A DNA stretch of 64,000 nucleotides from Saprospiraceae bacterium (GCA_016711125.1 JADJTQ010000002.1:434001-498000); one strand, 5' to 3'; shown: positions 28,228-38,152, counted from the stretch's first letter. Program-made: numbers and translations. The notes: generated from the sequence alone by a model not told the origin.

Positions 28228-28646
28228 AGCTAACTTAGATCTGGGTTTTTACTTGTTGGTTGCAGGTTCTGCTCAGAATCAGAAGAGAGCAGGTTAGTAC
28301 TAGATTCGAATCAGAGGATCTTCAATCGAATTTCAATCGAGATTTTTGGGATTTTATATTTCAGTGTATGCGTATCATTTGCAAATATTAGGGCTTTGTG
28401 CTTTATTTGAATCAACGGAGACCGAATGGGTATACAACGAGGAACAGCTTAGCTCTTGGCAGATATGGAATAATTGAGCTAGGCAATGGTAGTAGTGATT
28501 AGGATGCCTAATCATTCACATGATGGGAAGAATAAGGTAGGATGAGAACAGGAATGGTGATAAGCGTCGTCGTCATTGGAAAGTTTGCTTACTCAGGATT
28601 TGCCTACGGGTGGAGGTATTGAATTCGTTACTGTCCTTAGAATCGG
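28228..28646. other. Gene-free convergent intergenic region
   Basis: 419 bases between two convergent units, with no ORF I can support. It is G/A-rich and poor in C on the plus strand. It holds an inverted repeat at 28496-28514 (8-base arms, 3-base loop) and a weaker hairpin near 28270-28295 (CTGCTC/GAGCAG) without a T-tail. No canonical terminator is seen. It lies between the suspected origin and the parS sites. Confidence 0.5.
28496..28514. repeat. Short inverted repeat TGATTAGG-ATG-CCTAATCA
   Basis: Perfect 8-base arms around a 3-base centre; a G-T then an A-T pair would extend the stem. There is no T-tail, so it is unlikely to be an intrinsic terminator. It may be a protein-binding site; unknown. 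Confidence 0.4.
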
Positions 28647-29960
28647 TCAGTTTGCGAAGTTATCAAGAAGGAATGAATGAATCTCGTGGTAATCGACAGG
28701 TAAAATGAATTTCGAACCCGGAGATGAGGCAGCCTTTAATAAATTAGGATGAATTGCTATCTCAGTTTGTAGAGCTTGGTCTATGGTGGTCTTGAACTTT
28801 GAGGGGTGTGCAGTTTCGAGAAAGATACCATCGATATCCATTTGTAGTGAATCATTGATAAAATCGTTGAGACCTAGAAAGGCAATGGCACTGTGAGGGT
28901 CTGCTGTGTACTGGTAGTTATTATAGAGGGTTCGAATAGCGTGGACGGTTTGATCGTCATTATAGGAGTAACCAATAATATCTTGTTTTAAATTGTTCCA
29001 CGTGGAACCATAGAGATGGAGCATTCGCATGAAGTTTGATGGGTTGCCAACGTCCATCGCATTTGCGAGAGTTTCGACAGAGCGTCTTGGAATGTATTCT
29101 CCGGTTTTAAGATATGAGGGTACTATATCATTGATGTTGGTTGAGGCAATGAATTTATTGATTGGAAGGCCCATTTTCTTACTGAAGAGTCCGGCAGTCA
29201 GATTACCAAAATTACCGCTAGGTACTGAGAAAACTACATTATTGTGTGATGGATATCCTCGTAGTCTGAACGCTTCGAAGTAATAGAACATCTGTGGTAT
29301 GAGTCGTGCAATATTGATTGAGTTTGCAGAAGTTAATCGCAAATTGTCAGTAAGTGACGGATCTGCGAAAGCCTGTTTTACTAAGGCTTGACAATCATCG
29401 AAAGTTCCTTTGATTTCAAGAGCAGTGATATTATCGCCAAAGGTCGTCAACTGTTTTTCTTGTAGGTGACTTACTTTACCTTTGGGGTATAGTATAATGA
29501 CGTTGATTCCTGGTACTTTATGAAATCCGGCGGCTACAGCACCGCCTGTATCCCCAGATGTTGCTACGAGTATATTTAGTGGATGCTGATGTTCCCTATT
29601 GAAGTAAGACATCACCTGAGCCATGAATTGAGCACCAAAGTCCTTAAAGGCTAGTGATGGTCCATGCCATAGTTCTAATACCGAGATTTGATCTGATAAT
29701 GTAACTAGGGGAGCACTAAAGGTCATGGACTTTGTAATGATTCTTTCTAACTCGAGAACAGGTATGCTATCGCTAAGTAAGAAGGATGCCAAGTCAAAGC
29801 ATAAACTTTGAAAAGTGTTTTGTTCAAATCTGAAGAATTCACCAGGTAGAACTGGTAGTTCGAGAGGCATAAATAGACCACCATCAGGTGCTATGCCCTG
29901 CATGACGGCATATTCGAATGAAAAGTGCTGCTTGGTGTTTTTTGTGCTATAAAGTTTCAC
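28647..29960 (-). CDS. thrC: Threonine synthase
   Basis: A 437-residue PLP enzyme with a GTG start at 29960 (MKLYSTKNTKQHFSFEYAV). The PLP lysine lies in GPSLAFKDFGAQFMAQV, the phosphate-binding loop in VATSGDTGGAVAAGF, and the SVPSGNFGNLTAGL segment is conserved. It converts O-phosphohomoserine to threonine. It is the last gene of the thrABC operon, 11 bases after thrB. Two parS-type palindromes lie in it: one spans its start codon, the other is internal at 28995-29008. The plus (non-coding) strand is G-rich relative to C here, unusual for a minus-strand gene in this window. Confidence 0.97.
   Translation of the reverse strand: MKLYSTKNTKQHFSFEYAVMQGIAPDGGLFMPLELPVLPGEFFRFEQNTFQSLCFDLASFLLSDSIPVLELERIITKSMTFSAPLVTLSDQISVLELWHGPSLAFKDFGAQFMAQVMSYFNREHQHPLNILVATSGDTGGAVAAGFHKVPGINVIILYPKGKVSHLQEKQLTTFGDNITALEIKGTFDDCQALVKQAFADPSLTDNLRLTSANSINIARLIPQMFYYFEAFRLRGYPSHNNVVFSVPSGNFGNLTAGLFSKKMGLPINKFIASTNINDIVPSYLKTGEYIPRRSVETLANAMDVGNPSNFMRMLHLYGSTWNNLKQDIIGYSYNDDQTVHAIRTLYNNYQYTADPHSAIAFLGLNDFINDSLQMDIDGIFLETAHPSKFKTTIDQALQTEIAIHPNLLKAASSPGSKFILPVDYHEIHSFLLDNFAN
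28995..29008. promoter_or_regulatory. parS-type palindrome, ParB/Spo0J binding site (site 1)
   Basis: GTTCCACGTGGAAC is a perfect 14-base palindrome inside thrC, preceded by T. It matches the widely conserved parS core TGTTNCACGTGNAACA at all defined positions except the final A, which is C here. parS sites recruit ParB for chromosome segregation and cluster near the origin. A second perfect copy lies 959 bases to the right. Confidence 0.72.
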
Positions 29961-29967
29961 GTGAAAC
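29954..29967. promoter_or_regulatory. parS-type palindrome overlapping the thrC start codon (site 2)
   Basis: GTTTCACGTGAAAC is a perfect 14-base palindrome identical to the core of the canonical parS TGTTTCACGTGAAACA. The central GTG on the minus strand is the thrC start codon (29958-29960), so ParB binding would overlap the thrB-thrC junction. Confidence 0.78.
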
Positions 29968-29971
29968 CAGA

Positions 29972-30904
29972 TTAGTAGACTACAGTTCCTTCTAAATTGA
30001 TCGGTGAAACAAAGATATCAGAGATTATCTTGTTTCTATTGAATACTTCCTGCATTGCTAATGCACCATTTTCTGCTTTGAGACTATTGTTGTACAATGC
30101 AAAGATGGAAGGACCAGCTCCCGAAATACTACAACCCAAAGCATCTTGATTCAAGGCAGCGTTCTTTACTTCATAAAAATGAGGGATCATCTGTGCTCTT
30201 TGGGGCTCGATGATTTGGTCAGAAAGGCTCTTTGCAATGAGTTCATAATTTGACTGGAGCATACCCAGCACAAACCCGGCAAGGTTTCCACTTTGTTTGA
30301 TGTGACTTTGCAGGGTGATTTCTTTTGAAATGATGTTGCGCGCATCTTTGGTGAGTATTTCGATGTGTGGATAAACCACGGCTGCAGTAAGGCCAATTGG
30401 TACAGGAATCCTGTAGAAATCTAATACATCATTATCTCTGATTAATAAAAGACCTCCCAATAAAGCCGGACCTACATTGTCAGCATGATAAGCCCCATCT
30501 GCCACCTGCTCCCCCAAAACAGCAAACGGTAAAAGTTCAGATTTAGTCAAGGGCCTACCAACGAGTTCATTGACCGCCACTACGGCTCCTGCGGCACTGG
30601 CTGCTGAAGATCCCAATCCACTGCCAAAAGGCATTTTCTTATGGATTTCCAATTCGATACCACGTGACTGCATATCTAATGACTCCAACAATCTCAGCGC
30701 TGCCAAACCAGCCGTATTCTTGAATATGTCGTACGGTAGTCGACCTTGATCACCTGTGATCTTACTAATGGAAAGACCCGTTCTATCTGTTGTACGGGCT
30801 ATGATCTCATCGCCTGGTTTTTCCAGGGCAAAGCCCAGAATATCAAATCCACATGCTACATTTGCCACAGAAGCAGGGGCAAAAACCTTGATTCCAGATC
30901 TCAT
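29972..30904 (-). CDS. thrB: Homoserine kinase
   Basis: A 310-residue GHMP kinase. The ATP loop PFGSGLGSSAASAAG is near residue 93, the N-terminal FAPASVANVACGFDILG holds the substrate site, and the C-terminal GCSISGAGPSIFALY is the third GHMP motif. It phosphorylates homoserine for ThrC. Its ATG overlaps the thrA stop by four bases, so thrA and thrB are translationally coupled. Confidence 0.97.
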   Translation of the reverse strand: MRSGIKVFAPASVANVACGFDILGFALEKPGDEIIARTTDRTGLSISKITGDQGRLPYDIFKNTAGLAALRLLESLDMQSRGIELEIHKKMPFGSGLGSSAASAAGAVVAVNELVGRPLTKSELLPFAVLGEQVADGAYHADNVGPALLGGLLLIRDNDVLDFYRIPVPIGLTAAVVYPHIEILTKDARNIISKEITLQSHIKQSGNLAGFVLGMLQSNYELIAKSLSDQIIEPQRAQMIPHFYEVKNAALNQDALGCSISGAGPSIFALYNNSLKAENGALAMQEVFNRNKIISDIFVSPINLEGTVVY

Positions 30905-33357
30905 AAAAGATTTCCGATATGTATGATTTCTGCAAATACACCTGCAGCGGTAACTTCAGCACCAGCACCAGGACCCTGGATCACTAGTGGTCGATCTTTG
31001 TATCGTTGGGTCGTAAACACAATCATATTGTCGCTGCCACTAAGAAAATAGAAAGGACTGCTTTTGGAGACCTCTTCAAGACCTATACTGGCTTTGCCAT
31101 TTTCCAATTTTGCAATCATGCGCAGACGGCAGTTCTTCTCATCAGCCTTTAATCGTATCTTCTCAAAATATGGATCTGCTCTAAGTAGGGCATTTTCTAA
31201 TTCTTTTCCGAGGGAGGCCTTCTGGCAATATGAAGGAAGTATACTCTTTACCTTGATCTCTTTTGATTCCATAACTAAGCCAGCCTCTCGTGCCAGGATG
31301 AGTATTTTACGTTTTACGTCAATGCCGTTTAGATCAATCCGCGGATCGGGTTCAGTATATCCTAAATCTCGAGCCTTCGCAATGGCTTCACTAAAAGAAA
31401 GATCTTTATTAAAATGATTAAAGATGTACGATAGTGATCCGGAAAGAACGCCTTCAATTTTTATGACTCGATCACCACTATCGATCAGATTCCGTAAGGT
31501 AGAAATCACCGGTAAACCTGCCCCCACATTGGTTTCGTAACCGAAGTATACATTTTTCTTTTCCGCAAGCCTCAAAAGGCTCAGATACTGATCAAAATTA
31601 CTGGAAGTCGCTACCTTATTGGGAGTAGAAATACTTATAGAAGCATCCAATATCCGCTTATAGTGATCAGGGATTAACAAATCAGCAGTATTGTCAACAA
31701 AAACAGAATTTGAAAGATTCATCTCAACCACCTTGTCAACATATTCATCCATATTGGATTTGAGCTTTGACTTGTCGAGCAATTCCTTCCAGTTTTCAAA
31801 AGGAATTCCCGCTTCAAGAAAGAGCATCTTTTTAGTGTTTGCCAAGCCTACGACTTTGATTTCAAGTGATCTTTTATCCCTTAAGAACGGAGCTTGTTGC
31901 CTTAATTGTTCCAATAGGGTACCGCCAATGAGACCAACACCAACCATGAAAACATGAATTACTTTCGTGTCAGACAAGAAGAATGCCTCATGCAATGCAT
32001 TGAGAGCCTTAGCTTCATTTTCTTTATTGATGACTACAGAAATATTAAGCTCAGACGAACCTTGAGCGATGGCAATGGCATTAATACCATTATTACCAAG
32101 AGCAGTCAACATTTTGCCGGCGACACCGGGAACATAGCGCATATTTTCTCCAATAATAGCAATGACAGACAGACGCGATTCAACTTTCACGGGTTCTATC
32201 GCATTCCGCGCGATTTCGAAGTCAAACTCTTTTTCAACCCGTCGTTTTGCTTTAGCAACCAGTGCCGGCTGAACAGCAAAACTGATCGAATGCTCTGAAG
32301 ATCCCTGGGTGATCAAAATAACATTGATCTGAGCAGAAGCCAAACTATCGAATAAACGAGCAGCAATGCCCGGTACTCCAAATAGACCACTTCCCTGTAG
32401 TGTAAGGAGAGATATATCTGAAATAGAGGAAATTCCTTTAACCGCCTTATCATATGACCCAGGAGTGACGCTAATCAATGTTCCTCCATGATCTGGATTA
32501 AAGGTATTCTTGATATAGATGGGTATCTTCTTTTCAAGAGCGGGCTGAATTGTCGGAGGGTAAATTACCTTCGCGCCAAAATGAGACATCTCCACTGCCT
32601 CAGCATATGTCATCTTTTCGATCGTGAAAGCCTTATCGACTTTGCGAGGATCGGAGGTCAATACACCATTTACATCAGTCCAGATTTCAATTGATCCGGC
32701 ATTAAGAGCGGCGCCAACCAAAGACACAGTATAATCGGAGCCCCCCCGCCCCAAAGTTGTTGTCAGGCCCCCTTTAGCGGAGCTGATAAAACCCGTGATG
32801 ACTTGAATATTCTTATTCTTCTTGAAATGCTCACGTATGTTTGAATAGGTAATAGTCAGGTCAACTTGTGCGGATCCAAACCGTTTGTTCGTTTTGACGA
32901 GGTTTCGGGCATCAACAAAGTCGCTTTTGATCGCTCTCTTGTCAAAATAGTGAGCAACAATCAGGGCGCTATTCCGTTCTCCAAAGCTTAACACATAGTC
33001 TAAAGTTCGAGGAGACGCTTCCATCACCAGATAGATGCCATGTAATAATTGTGTGAGGGTCTCATTAAGACTATCAATTTCTTTATGTAGTTGCTTAGCC
33101 GTGGTTTTACTAAAAAGATCGTTGATGACAGAACTATGATGTTTTGTAAAAATCGAGAGTGCCTGGGTATAATTGATGTCACCGTTTGATGCTTTCTGTG
33201 CCATCTGCACCAGAAGATCTGTCATTTTAGCGAAAGCGGATACGACTACAGCTCTCGGCTTATTTTTTGACTTCTCCTGTGATTCAACAATTTCAGCAAC
33301 CTTCTTAATACAATTGGCATCTGCTAGAGAAGAACCACCAAATTTGAGCACACGCAT
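30901..33357 (-). CDS. thrA: Bifunctional aspartokinase/homoserine dehydrogenase I
   Basis: An 818-residue fusion. Residues 1-~290 are the aspartokinase (MRVLKFGGSSLADANCI; TTTLGRGGSDYTVSL). Residues ~310-455 contain two ACT regulatory segments (LLTLQGSGLFGVPGIAARLF; IGENMRYVPGVAGKMLTAL). Residues ~465-818 are homoserine dehydrogenase (VFMVGVGLIGGTLLEQL; YFGYETNVGAGLPVISTL; DPRIDLNGIDVKRKILIL). It performs the first and third steps from aspartate and is expected to be inhibited by threonine through the ACT domains. It heads the thrABC operon. Confidence 0.97.
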   Translation of the reverse strand: MRVLKFGGSSLADANCIKKVAEIVESQEKSKNKPRAVVVSAFAKMTDLLVQMAQKASNGDINYTQALSIFTKHHSSVINDLFSKTTAKQLHKEIDSLNETLTQLLHGIYLVMEASPRTLDYVLSFGERNSALIVAHYFDKRAIKSDFVDARNLVKTNKRFGSAQVDLTITYSNIREHFKKNKNIQVITGFISSAKGGLTTTLGRGGSDYTVSLVGAALNAGSIEIWTDVNGVLTSDPRKVDKAFTIEKMTYAEAVEMSHFGAKVIYPPTIQPALEKKIPIYIKNTFNPDHGGTLISVTPGSYDKAVKGISSISDISLLTLQGSGLFGVPGIAARLFDSLASAQINVILITQGSSEHSISFAVQPALVAKAKRRVEKEFDFEIARNAIEPVKVESRLSVIAIIGENMRYVPGVAGKMLTALGNNGINAIAIAQGSSELNISVVINKENEAKALNALHEAFFLSDTKVIHVFMVGVGLIGGTLLEQLRQQAPFLRDKRSLEIKVVGLANTKKMLFLEAGIPFENWKELLDKSKLKSNMDEYVDKVVEMNLSNSVFVDNTADLLIPDHYKRILDASISISTPNKVATSSNFDQYLSLLRLAEKKNVYFGYETNVGAGLPVISTLRNLIDSGDRVIKIEGVLSGSLSYIFNHFNKDLSFSEAIAKARDLGYTEPDPRIDLNGIDVKRKILILAREAGLVMESKEIKVKSILPSYCQKASLGKELENALLRADPYFEKIRLKADEKNCRLRMIAKLENGKASIGLEEVSKSSPFYFLSGSDNMIVFTTQRYKDRPLVIQGPGAGAEVTAAGVFAEIIHIGNLL

Positions 33358-33401
33358 TGTAAAACCTTAATAATGTGAATAGTATACATTAAATAGAAAT
33401 G

Positions 33402-33432
33402 CAATTTCAAATTGAATTGCGGCGCAAAGATA
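33402..33432 (-). promoter_or_regulatory. Putative thrA promoter -7 element with adjacent palindrome
   Basis: On the minus strand TATCTTTG (33425-33432) fits TAnnTTTG, about 67 bases before the thrA ATG. No TTTG is found at the expected -33 spacing. Immediately downstream, CAATTT-C-AAATTG (33402-33414) is a 13-base palindrome that would fall near the start of transcription and could be an operator. No Thr/Ile-rich leader peptide or attenuator was found. Confidence 0.4.
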
Positions 33433-33489
33433 AGAAGGATACAGTAAAACTGCGTATACTTTGGAGAGTTATCAAAAAAAAGTACCCGA

Positions 33490-33933
33490 CTAAAATCCAG
33501 CTGGAAATATAGTTACTAAATAATGTGATTCCTTAGCTCGCATTGTCCTCTTTCCTTCCTCGGAATTATCGGAATAGCCACACATGTGCAATAGGCCATG
33601 CACCAAGACTCTTGCCAGTTCATAAAGTTTGTGACCCTGGCTAAATGTATCCGCATTTTCAAAAACTCGCTCCAGGCTTACATAGATTTCAGACTCAATT
33701 GGATTGTTGTTATATGGAAAAGTAATAATATCTGTCAATGTATCATGATTGAGATATCGTTGGTTTATGTCCAGTAGAAAAGAATCCGTACAAAAAATAT
33801 AGAGTAAGTTGGAGATGTGCTTTTTCTCTGATTTTGCAACCTCGGCTAGCCAATCCATCATGGTTTCTTCCGAAAAGCCTTCTGGAAATGAAAGATCTTC
33901 CGAGGCAAATTCGAAGACGATTGTTGGCGGCAA
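33490..33933 (-). CDS. ybeY: Endoribonuclease YbeY (rRNA maturation factor)
   Basis: A 147-residue YbeY from a TTG start; the frame is closed by a stop a few codons upstream. The metal site reads VHGLLHMCGYSD, with two His and, where many bacteria have His, an Asp. This substitution is usual in Bacteroidota and should not be read as loss of function. YbeY is a single-strand endoribonuclease for 16S rRNA processing and ribosome quality control. It is the third gene of a DUF4175-ATPase-ybeY unit. Confidence 0.93.
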   Translation of the reverse strand: MPPTIVFEFASEDLSFPEGFSEETMMDWLAEVAKSEKKHISNLLYIFCTDSFLLDINQRYLNHDTLTDIITFPYNNNPIESEIYVSLERVFENADTFSQGHKLYELARVLVHGLLHMCGYSDNSEEGKRTMRAKESHYLVTIFPAGF

Positions 33934-33951
33934 TGGATATGTATATCTAGG

Positions 33952-34341
33952 CTATACGTTAAAGTTTATGATCACGGTGCGTCCGTTATTGGCAAATTTG
34001 ATACGATCTGCTAATTGCCGCATAAGAAAAACACCTCTGCCCCCGCATTTTTCAAGATTCTCAACTCGGGTAGGATCCGGTATGCTCTTATAGTCAAAAC
34101 CCTGTCCTTCATCTGAGACTTCGAAAGTCAGCCCATTTTGTTTGCGATAGCGATGGGCAATCAGCACTTTCTTTGTGACGATTTCGCCATTACCGTGTAT
34201 AATAGCATTATTTACAGCCTCTGTTAGGCTGATTAAGATATCGGGATATCGATCAGGGCAGATGTTATATTTTACGCTGAGAGATTGAACAAAATGCTCT
34301 AACTCGCAAATGCTATCGGGACAAGATGCCAATTTTAACAT
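33952..34341 (-). CDS. Histidine-kinase-like ATPase (RsbW/SpoIIAB type)
   Basis: A 129-residue stand-alone HATPase domain. The N box is ILISLTEAVNNAIIHGNG, the G1 region VSDEGQGFDYKSIPDP, and the G2 region CGGRGVFLMRQLAD. Proteins of this size act as anti-sigma-factor or anti-anti-sigma kinases in general stress control; no partner is encoded nearby, so the role is inferred. It lies four bases after the DUF4175 gene and 18 bases before ybeY, an order common in this phylum. Confidence 0.85.
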   Translation of the reverse strand: MLKLASCPDSICELEHFVQSLSVKYNICPDRYPDILISLTEAVNNAIIHGNGEIVTKKVLIAHRYRKQNGLTFEVSDEGQGFDYKSIPDPTRVENLEKCGGRGVFLMRQLADRIKFANNGRTVIINFNV

Positions 34342-34345
34342 GGAT

Positions 34346-37300
34346 CTAATTTTCTTTTAGCGATTTATAGTACTCTTCTACCAATTGTTTGTAATACGGT
34401 TTGAGGGCAGGTGATACTGTTTTAAAGGGTTCTATTTGTGCTTCCCTTTGCTTTAAATATTCCTCAACTGATGGGGGAAGGGTTCTCTCTTCGATTTTCC
34501 CTGTTTTCGATTCACGCTTATTATCATATTCTTTTTCCCGTTCGGCTTTTTCTGATTCTAGAAGGCGGGTTAGTATCTCCTCTTGCCTTTTCAACATCTC
34601 ATTTGTTAACCGCTTATTTACCAATTCAGTTTCAATCTTATCCATTTGTTCTAAAATCTCCTCCAATTCTTTAGATCCTTGTCCTTGAGAAAGTTTCTGA
34701 TTCTGCGTATCACGCAATGCCTTCCTTAAAGCGGCTTGTTTAGCGGCCATCTGAGCATACTCTTTACTGGTTCCTCCTTCTCCTTGCTCAAGGCCTTCTT
34801 TCATCTGTTTCATCTCGCCGTTTAGTCCCTTCTGTCCTTCCGAAATCTTATCCATTGGCACTCCTGTACCACCATCATTTGGTTTTGCGCCACCAGGTTT
34901 CGAGCACATTTGTTGCCCTGCCATTTTCGCAGCCATCTGCTGTTGCATCTGGTTCATCGACTCACTGAACATCAGGGCCAGATCATTGACGTTTTTCATC
35001 ACTCTTTGCTGATCGTCTGAAGCCTGAGCTTTTTTCCTATCTTCTAACAATTGCAAACTTTTACCCATATGGCTTTTTATCTCTGACACTTTTTCAAGTA
35101 CAAAAGATTCTATTTGATAAACACGCTGACTTAGCGCCTGTAAGCTATCTTCAATGAGATTAAAATCGTCCTCCAATTTATGCTGCTGCTGAATCAGACC
35201 GGTATAATTCGGTGTACTGGTGTGGGTTTTATTAAATTCATCAATCAAGTCTTCCTGATCGAAGCTTAGATCAATCAGGTTTTCCAACAGTTGGCGCATA
35301 GCTTTCATGTCTTCAGCCATTTGCTCCATATCACCTTCTTGCATTTTTTGCTCCATCTGCTCTGCCATCTGCTGCATTTTTTGACTGGCATTTTTCTGCG
35401 ATTTGCTTGCTTTGCTGTTTTGTTTTTGCTGTAATTGCTGCAGACTTTGATCAAGATCCTGTTGAATGTCTTCGCTTTGCTCCTGGGGCTCTCCCATATC
35501 TTTGGGAGATTGCAGATCCTCGTTCTTTTTTTCTAATTCTTCAAGTGTTTTTTTAATGTCTTCAAAGGTCTTGTTGATATCCTCTTGCTCGTCTTCCAAA
35601 CTTTTCTTCTCGTCAGGATCTTTATTTGGATCTGCTACATCAGATTCTTTGTTTTCCTGATTTTGTTCCTTTGGAGCATCTCCATTCTCATTTTTTTCAT
35701 CTTGCTTGGCATCCTGATTTTGTTTGTCACCTTGCTCCTCTGTTTCCGGCTTTTGTTCACCCTTGTCGTCGTCTTGCTCCTCTGTCTTTATAGCTAATTC
35801 TTCCTGCTCTTTAGCTAACTCCTTCAATTTATCCAGCTCCTGCATGACGTCCCGCTCCAATTCCAATTGCTTGAAGAGTTCCTTTAGGCGCTCTAATTCC
35901 ATGGAAAGTTCATCTTCATTAAATTCCATTTCCTCCATGAGTTGAAGAGCTTCATCTTTTTTAAGTTCTTCCATAAGCTGCTGGATCTTCTCCATTAGCT
36001 CCCGAGTCTCTTCATCTGCCAGCTCTTCAAAAAGCTCTTGTATTTTTTCTTGCTTTTCCAGGGTTTCCTCTGGAGTTTCTTCAAATTCTTGTTGATTTTC
36101 AACGTTCTCTTGAAATTTCTCTTTTGCGTTTTCAATTTGATTTTCCAGGTTCTTTTGTCGGTCTAATAGGTCTTGGAGTTCTCTTTTCATCTGCCAATCC
36201 ATAGACTTTTCCTGAAGCATTTTTTCCCGAAGTGACTTAAAATCCTTTTTAATCTTTTCCGCATCCTTCATAGACTGCTCCAGGGTCTTCTTAATATCTT
36301 CTTCGTTGTCATCTTCTTTTTGAGCAAACTCCTCAGCAGTGGGTTGTAAAAACTTCAAAAGAGAGGATCGTGTACTTTTGCTACCGTTGATTCCATCATT
36401 GTCCCACGCCTCAAAAAAATAGGAGATTTCATCGCCTGGAAGGAGGATCAATGAATGGATATCAAAAACATGATCAAACGTTGAAGTTTTGCCCAAGGGT
36501 TCTTTCATTGGGATACTAACAAGGTCGCCCTGGGTCTTATTTTTATTGCTAATCTGGTAATTGAAAGTCACATTTTGCAAACCGTAATCATCAGAGGCAT
36601 CACCTACTAAATACAACAGTTTCTGATCTGCACTATCGACAAATTGTTTGACACTTATGGCCGGATATTGATCAGGTATGACTGAGATTGTATAACTAAT
36701 AGAGTCCGAATTTGGTAATGCGTCGTTACCGATGACTAATTTGTAATCTGTAGTGCGAAAAACCCGATCGTTAAAGGTATATGCATCTGCATCCAATCTC
36801 TGGGCAGTTTTCAAAACATTGCTACCAAATGAATAGGAAACATTGTCGGTATTAACCGATTGAAGGACCCAATCAATTTTCGTCCCTTCTGGTACTACCA
36901 GGTCACCGATGTTAGACAGGGATTCATCACGACGACCCAAATATGCCGGATAGTCCAGTGCAGTTTGAAAATCTAAAATGTTGGGCTTTTTTAACACACT
37001 AAGTTTGTAATCAGAACTACCGATGCCTTCTGACTCAAAAGAAAAGTCCTGATCTTGCTGAACGTTATTAAAGACATAGGAATAGCTTGCAGCACCATCT
37101 TTTTCATTTTGTATTGAAAGCCGTTTACGACCACAAAAGCACTCTCTGGCAAATACGCTCCGGTGATTCTGACATTCAGTAAAAAATCTTCGTACTGGGG
37201 TACTTGCAGTTGGTTGGTCTCCAGATCAAAATGAAACGGAGCTTCACGTTCAAAATTTGATTGTTCTTCAGTATGCGGTTTGTAGGGTCCTTTATAAGGC

Positions 37301-37835
37301 TTGGTGCACCAACGATGATTCCCAAAAGTAATAGTAAAGGGGGCAAAGCGTATGGCAGATATTTTCGGTTTTTCGATAGATCGATTGCCGACTGAAAGGG
37401 AACCGGCTCGATTTCCTTAGTCTTTTGATTGATTGATGCAATAATCAGTGATTGGGAGGATGGATCCGTCAATTGTTGGTTCAATTGAAGGACATTGACC
37501 AGTTTATCTTTGACATCTGCAAAATGCTCACCGATGATTTCCGCTGCTTTCTGGTGAGATATCACTTTGCCCAATCTGAAAAAATGGATAACCGGAAGGG
37601 CAACCCAAGTAAAAAGAGCAAATCCTGAGATTCCTAAAAAAGATAGTAAAAGGACTTTTCTAACCAGTGGGCTGAAGTAGAAGAAGTATTCAGCAGTTGT
37701 AAATGCTAAAAAACATAGAACAATGAGTCCCACACTATATAAAACACCCTTAATAAGGTGATTCATGTAGTACTTCCTAATAAATTGATCGAGTTTTTCG
37801 ATCAATAAGGTATAATTTGTCTTTTCCCGGGACAT
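34346..37835 (-). CDS. DUF4175 family membrane-anchored coiled-coil protein, broken by two frameshifts
   Basis: Three consecutive frames encode one protein of about 1163 residues starting at ATG 37835. The N-terminal part has two transmembrane helices near residues 25-80 and a third near 165-180. The first break lies in the coding tract AAATTTT (37252-37258); one added base gives NNQNFEREAPFHF. The middle frame carries LLNVRITGAYLPESAFVVV. The second break is a run of four A in coding sense (37107-37110); one more gives QYKNEKDGAASYSYV. The rest is an Ig-like region, then a very long Glu/Gln/Lys-rich coiled coil (roughly residues 510-1100). Probably an inner-membrane protein with a periplasmic coiled coil. 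Function unknown. Confidence 0.8.
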
Positions 37836-38152
37836 AAGCTATTGATAATCTTGACACAAAAATTGTACCTAAATGCGAAGTGCATGTTGTTAGAGAAAAA
37901 GATAGGCAAGCTTCTTCTGTTTTGAGTTCAATCAAAGAGGTCAAGTTAAGTTCTTTAAATGAATGAAGCAATAATCCTCCAAAAACATCTGCAAAAGCTT
38001 ACTCTATCTCATAACAATAACGTAACAAAATTGTTTTTTCCAGTTTCGAACTTATTGCGATCGCTGACAGATAGCAAAACCAAATATTCACAATAAAGAA
38101 ATTAGATTGCTAAGTGAATAGAATGTTTAATTCACGCCCCCTTGTCTAATGA
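37836..38152. other. AT-rich intergenic region upstream of the DUF4175 gene
   Basis: 317 bases between two minus-strand units. No supported ORF. It should hold the DUF4175 promoter, but I find no full TTTG/TAnnTTTG pair and no clear terminator for the DUF4956 gene. Confidence 0.4.

Noticed and set aside
30661..30666. Other CACGTG hexamers (16841, 30661, 38221, 54497, 63259) as further parS sites
   Set aside because: None has the flanking GTTY/RAAC arms; only the two sites in thrC are full palindromes.
33490..33933. YbeY with a missing third metal-binding histidine
   Set aside because: Asp at this place (GYSD, usually GYKD) is normal for Bacteroidota YbeY.
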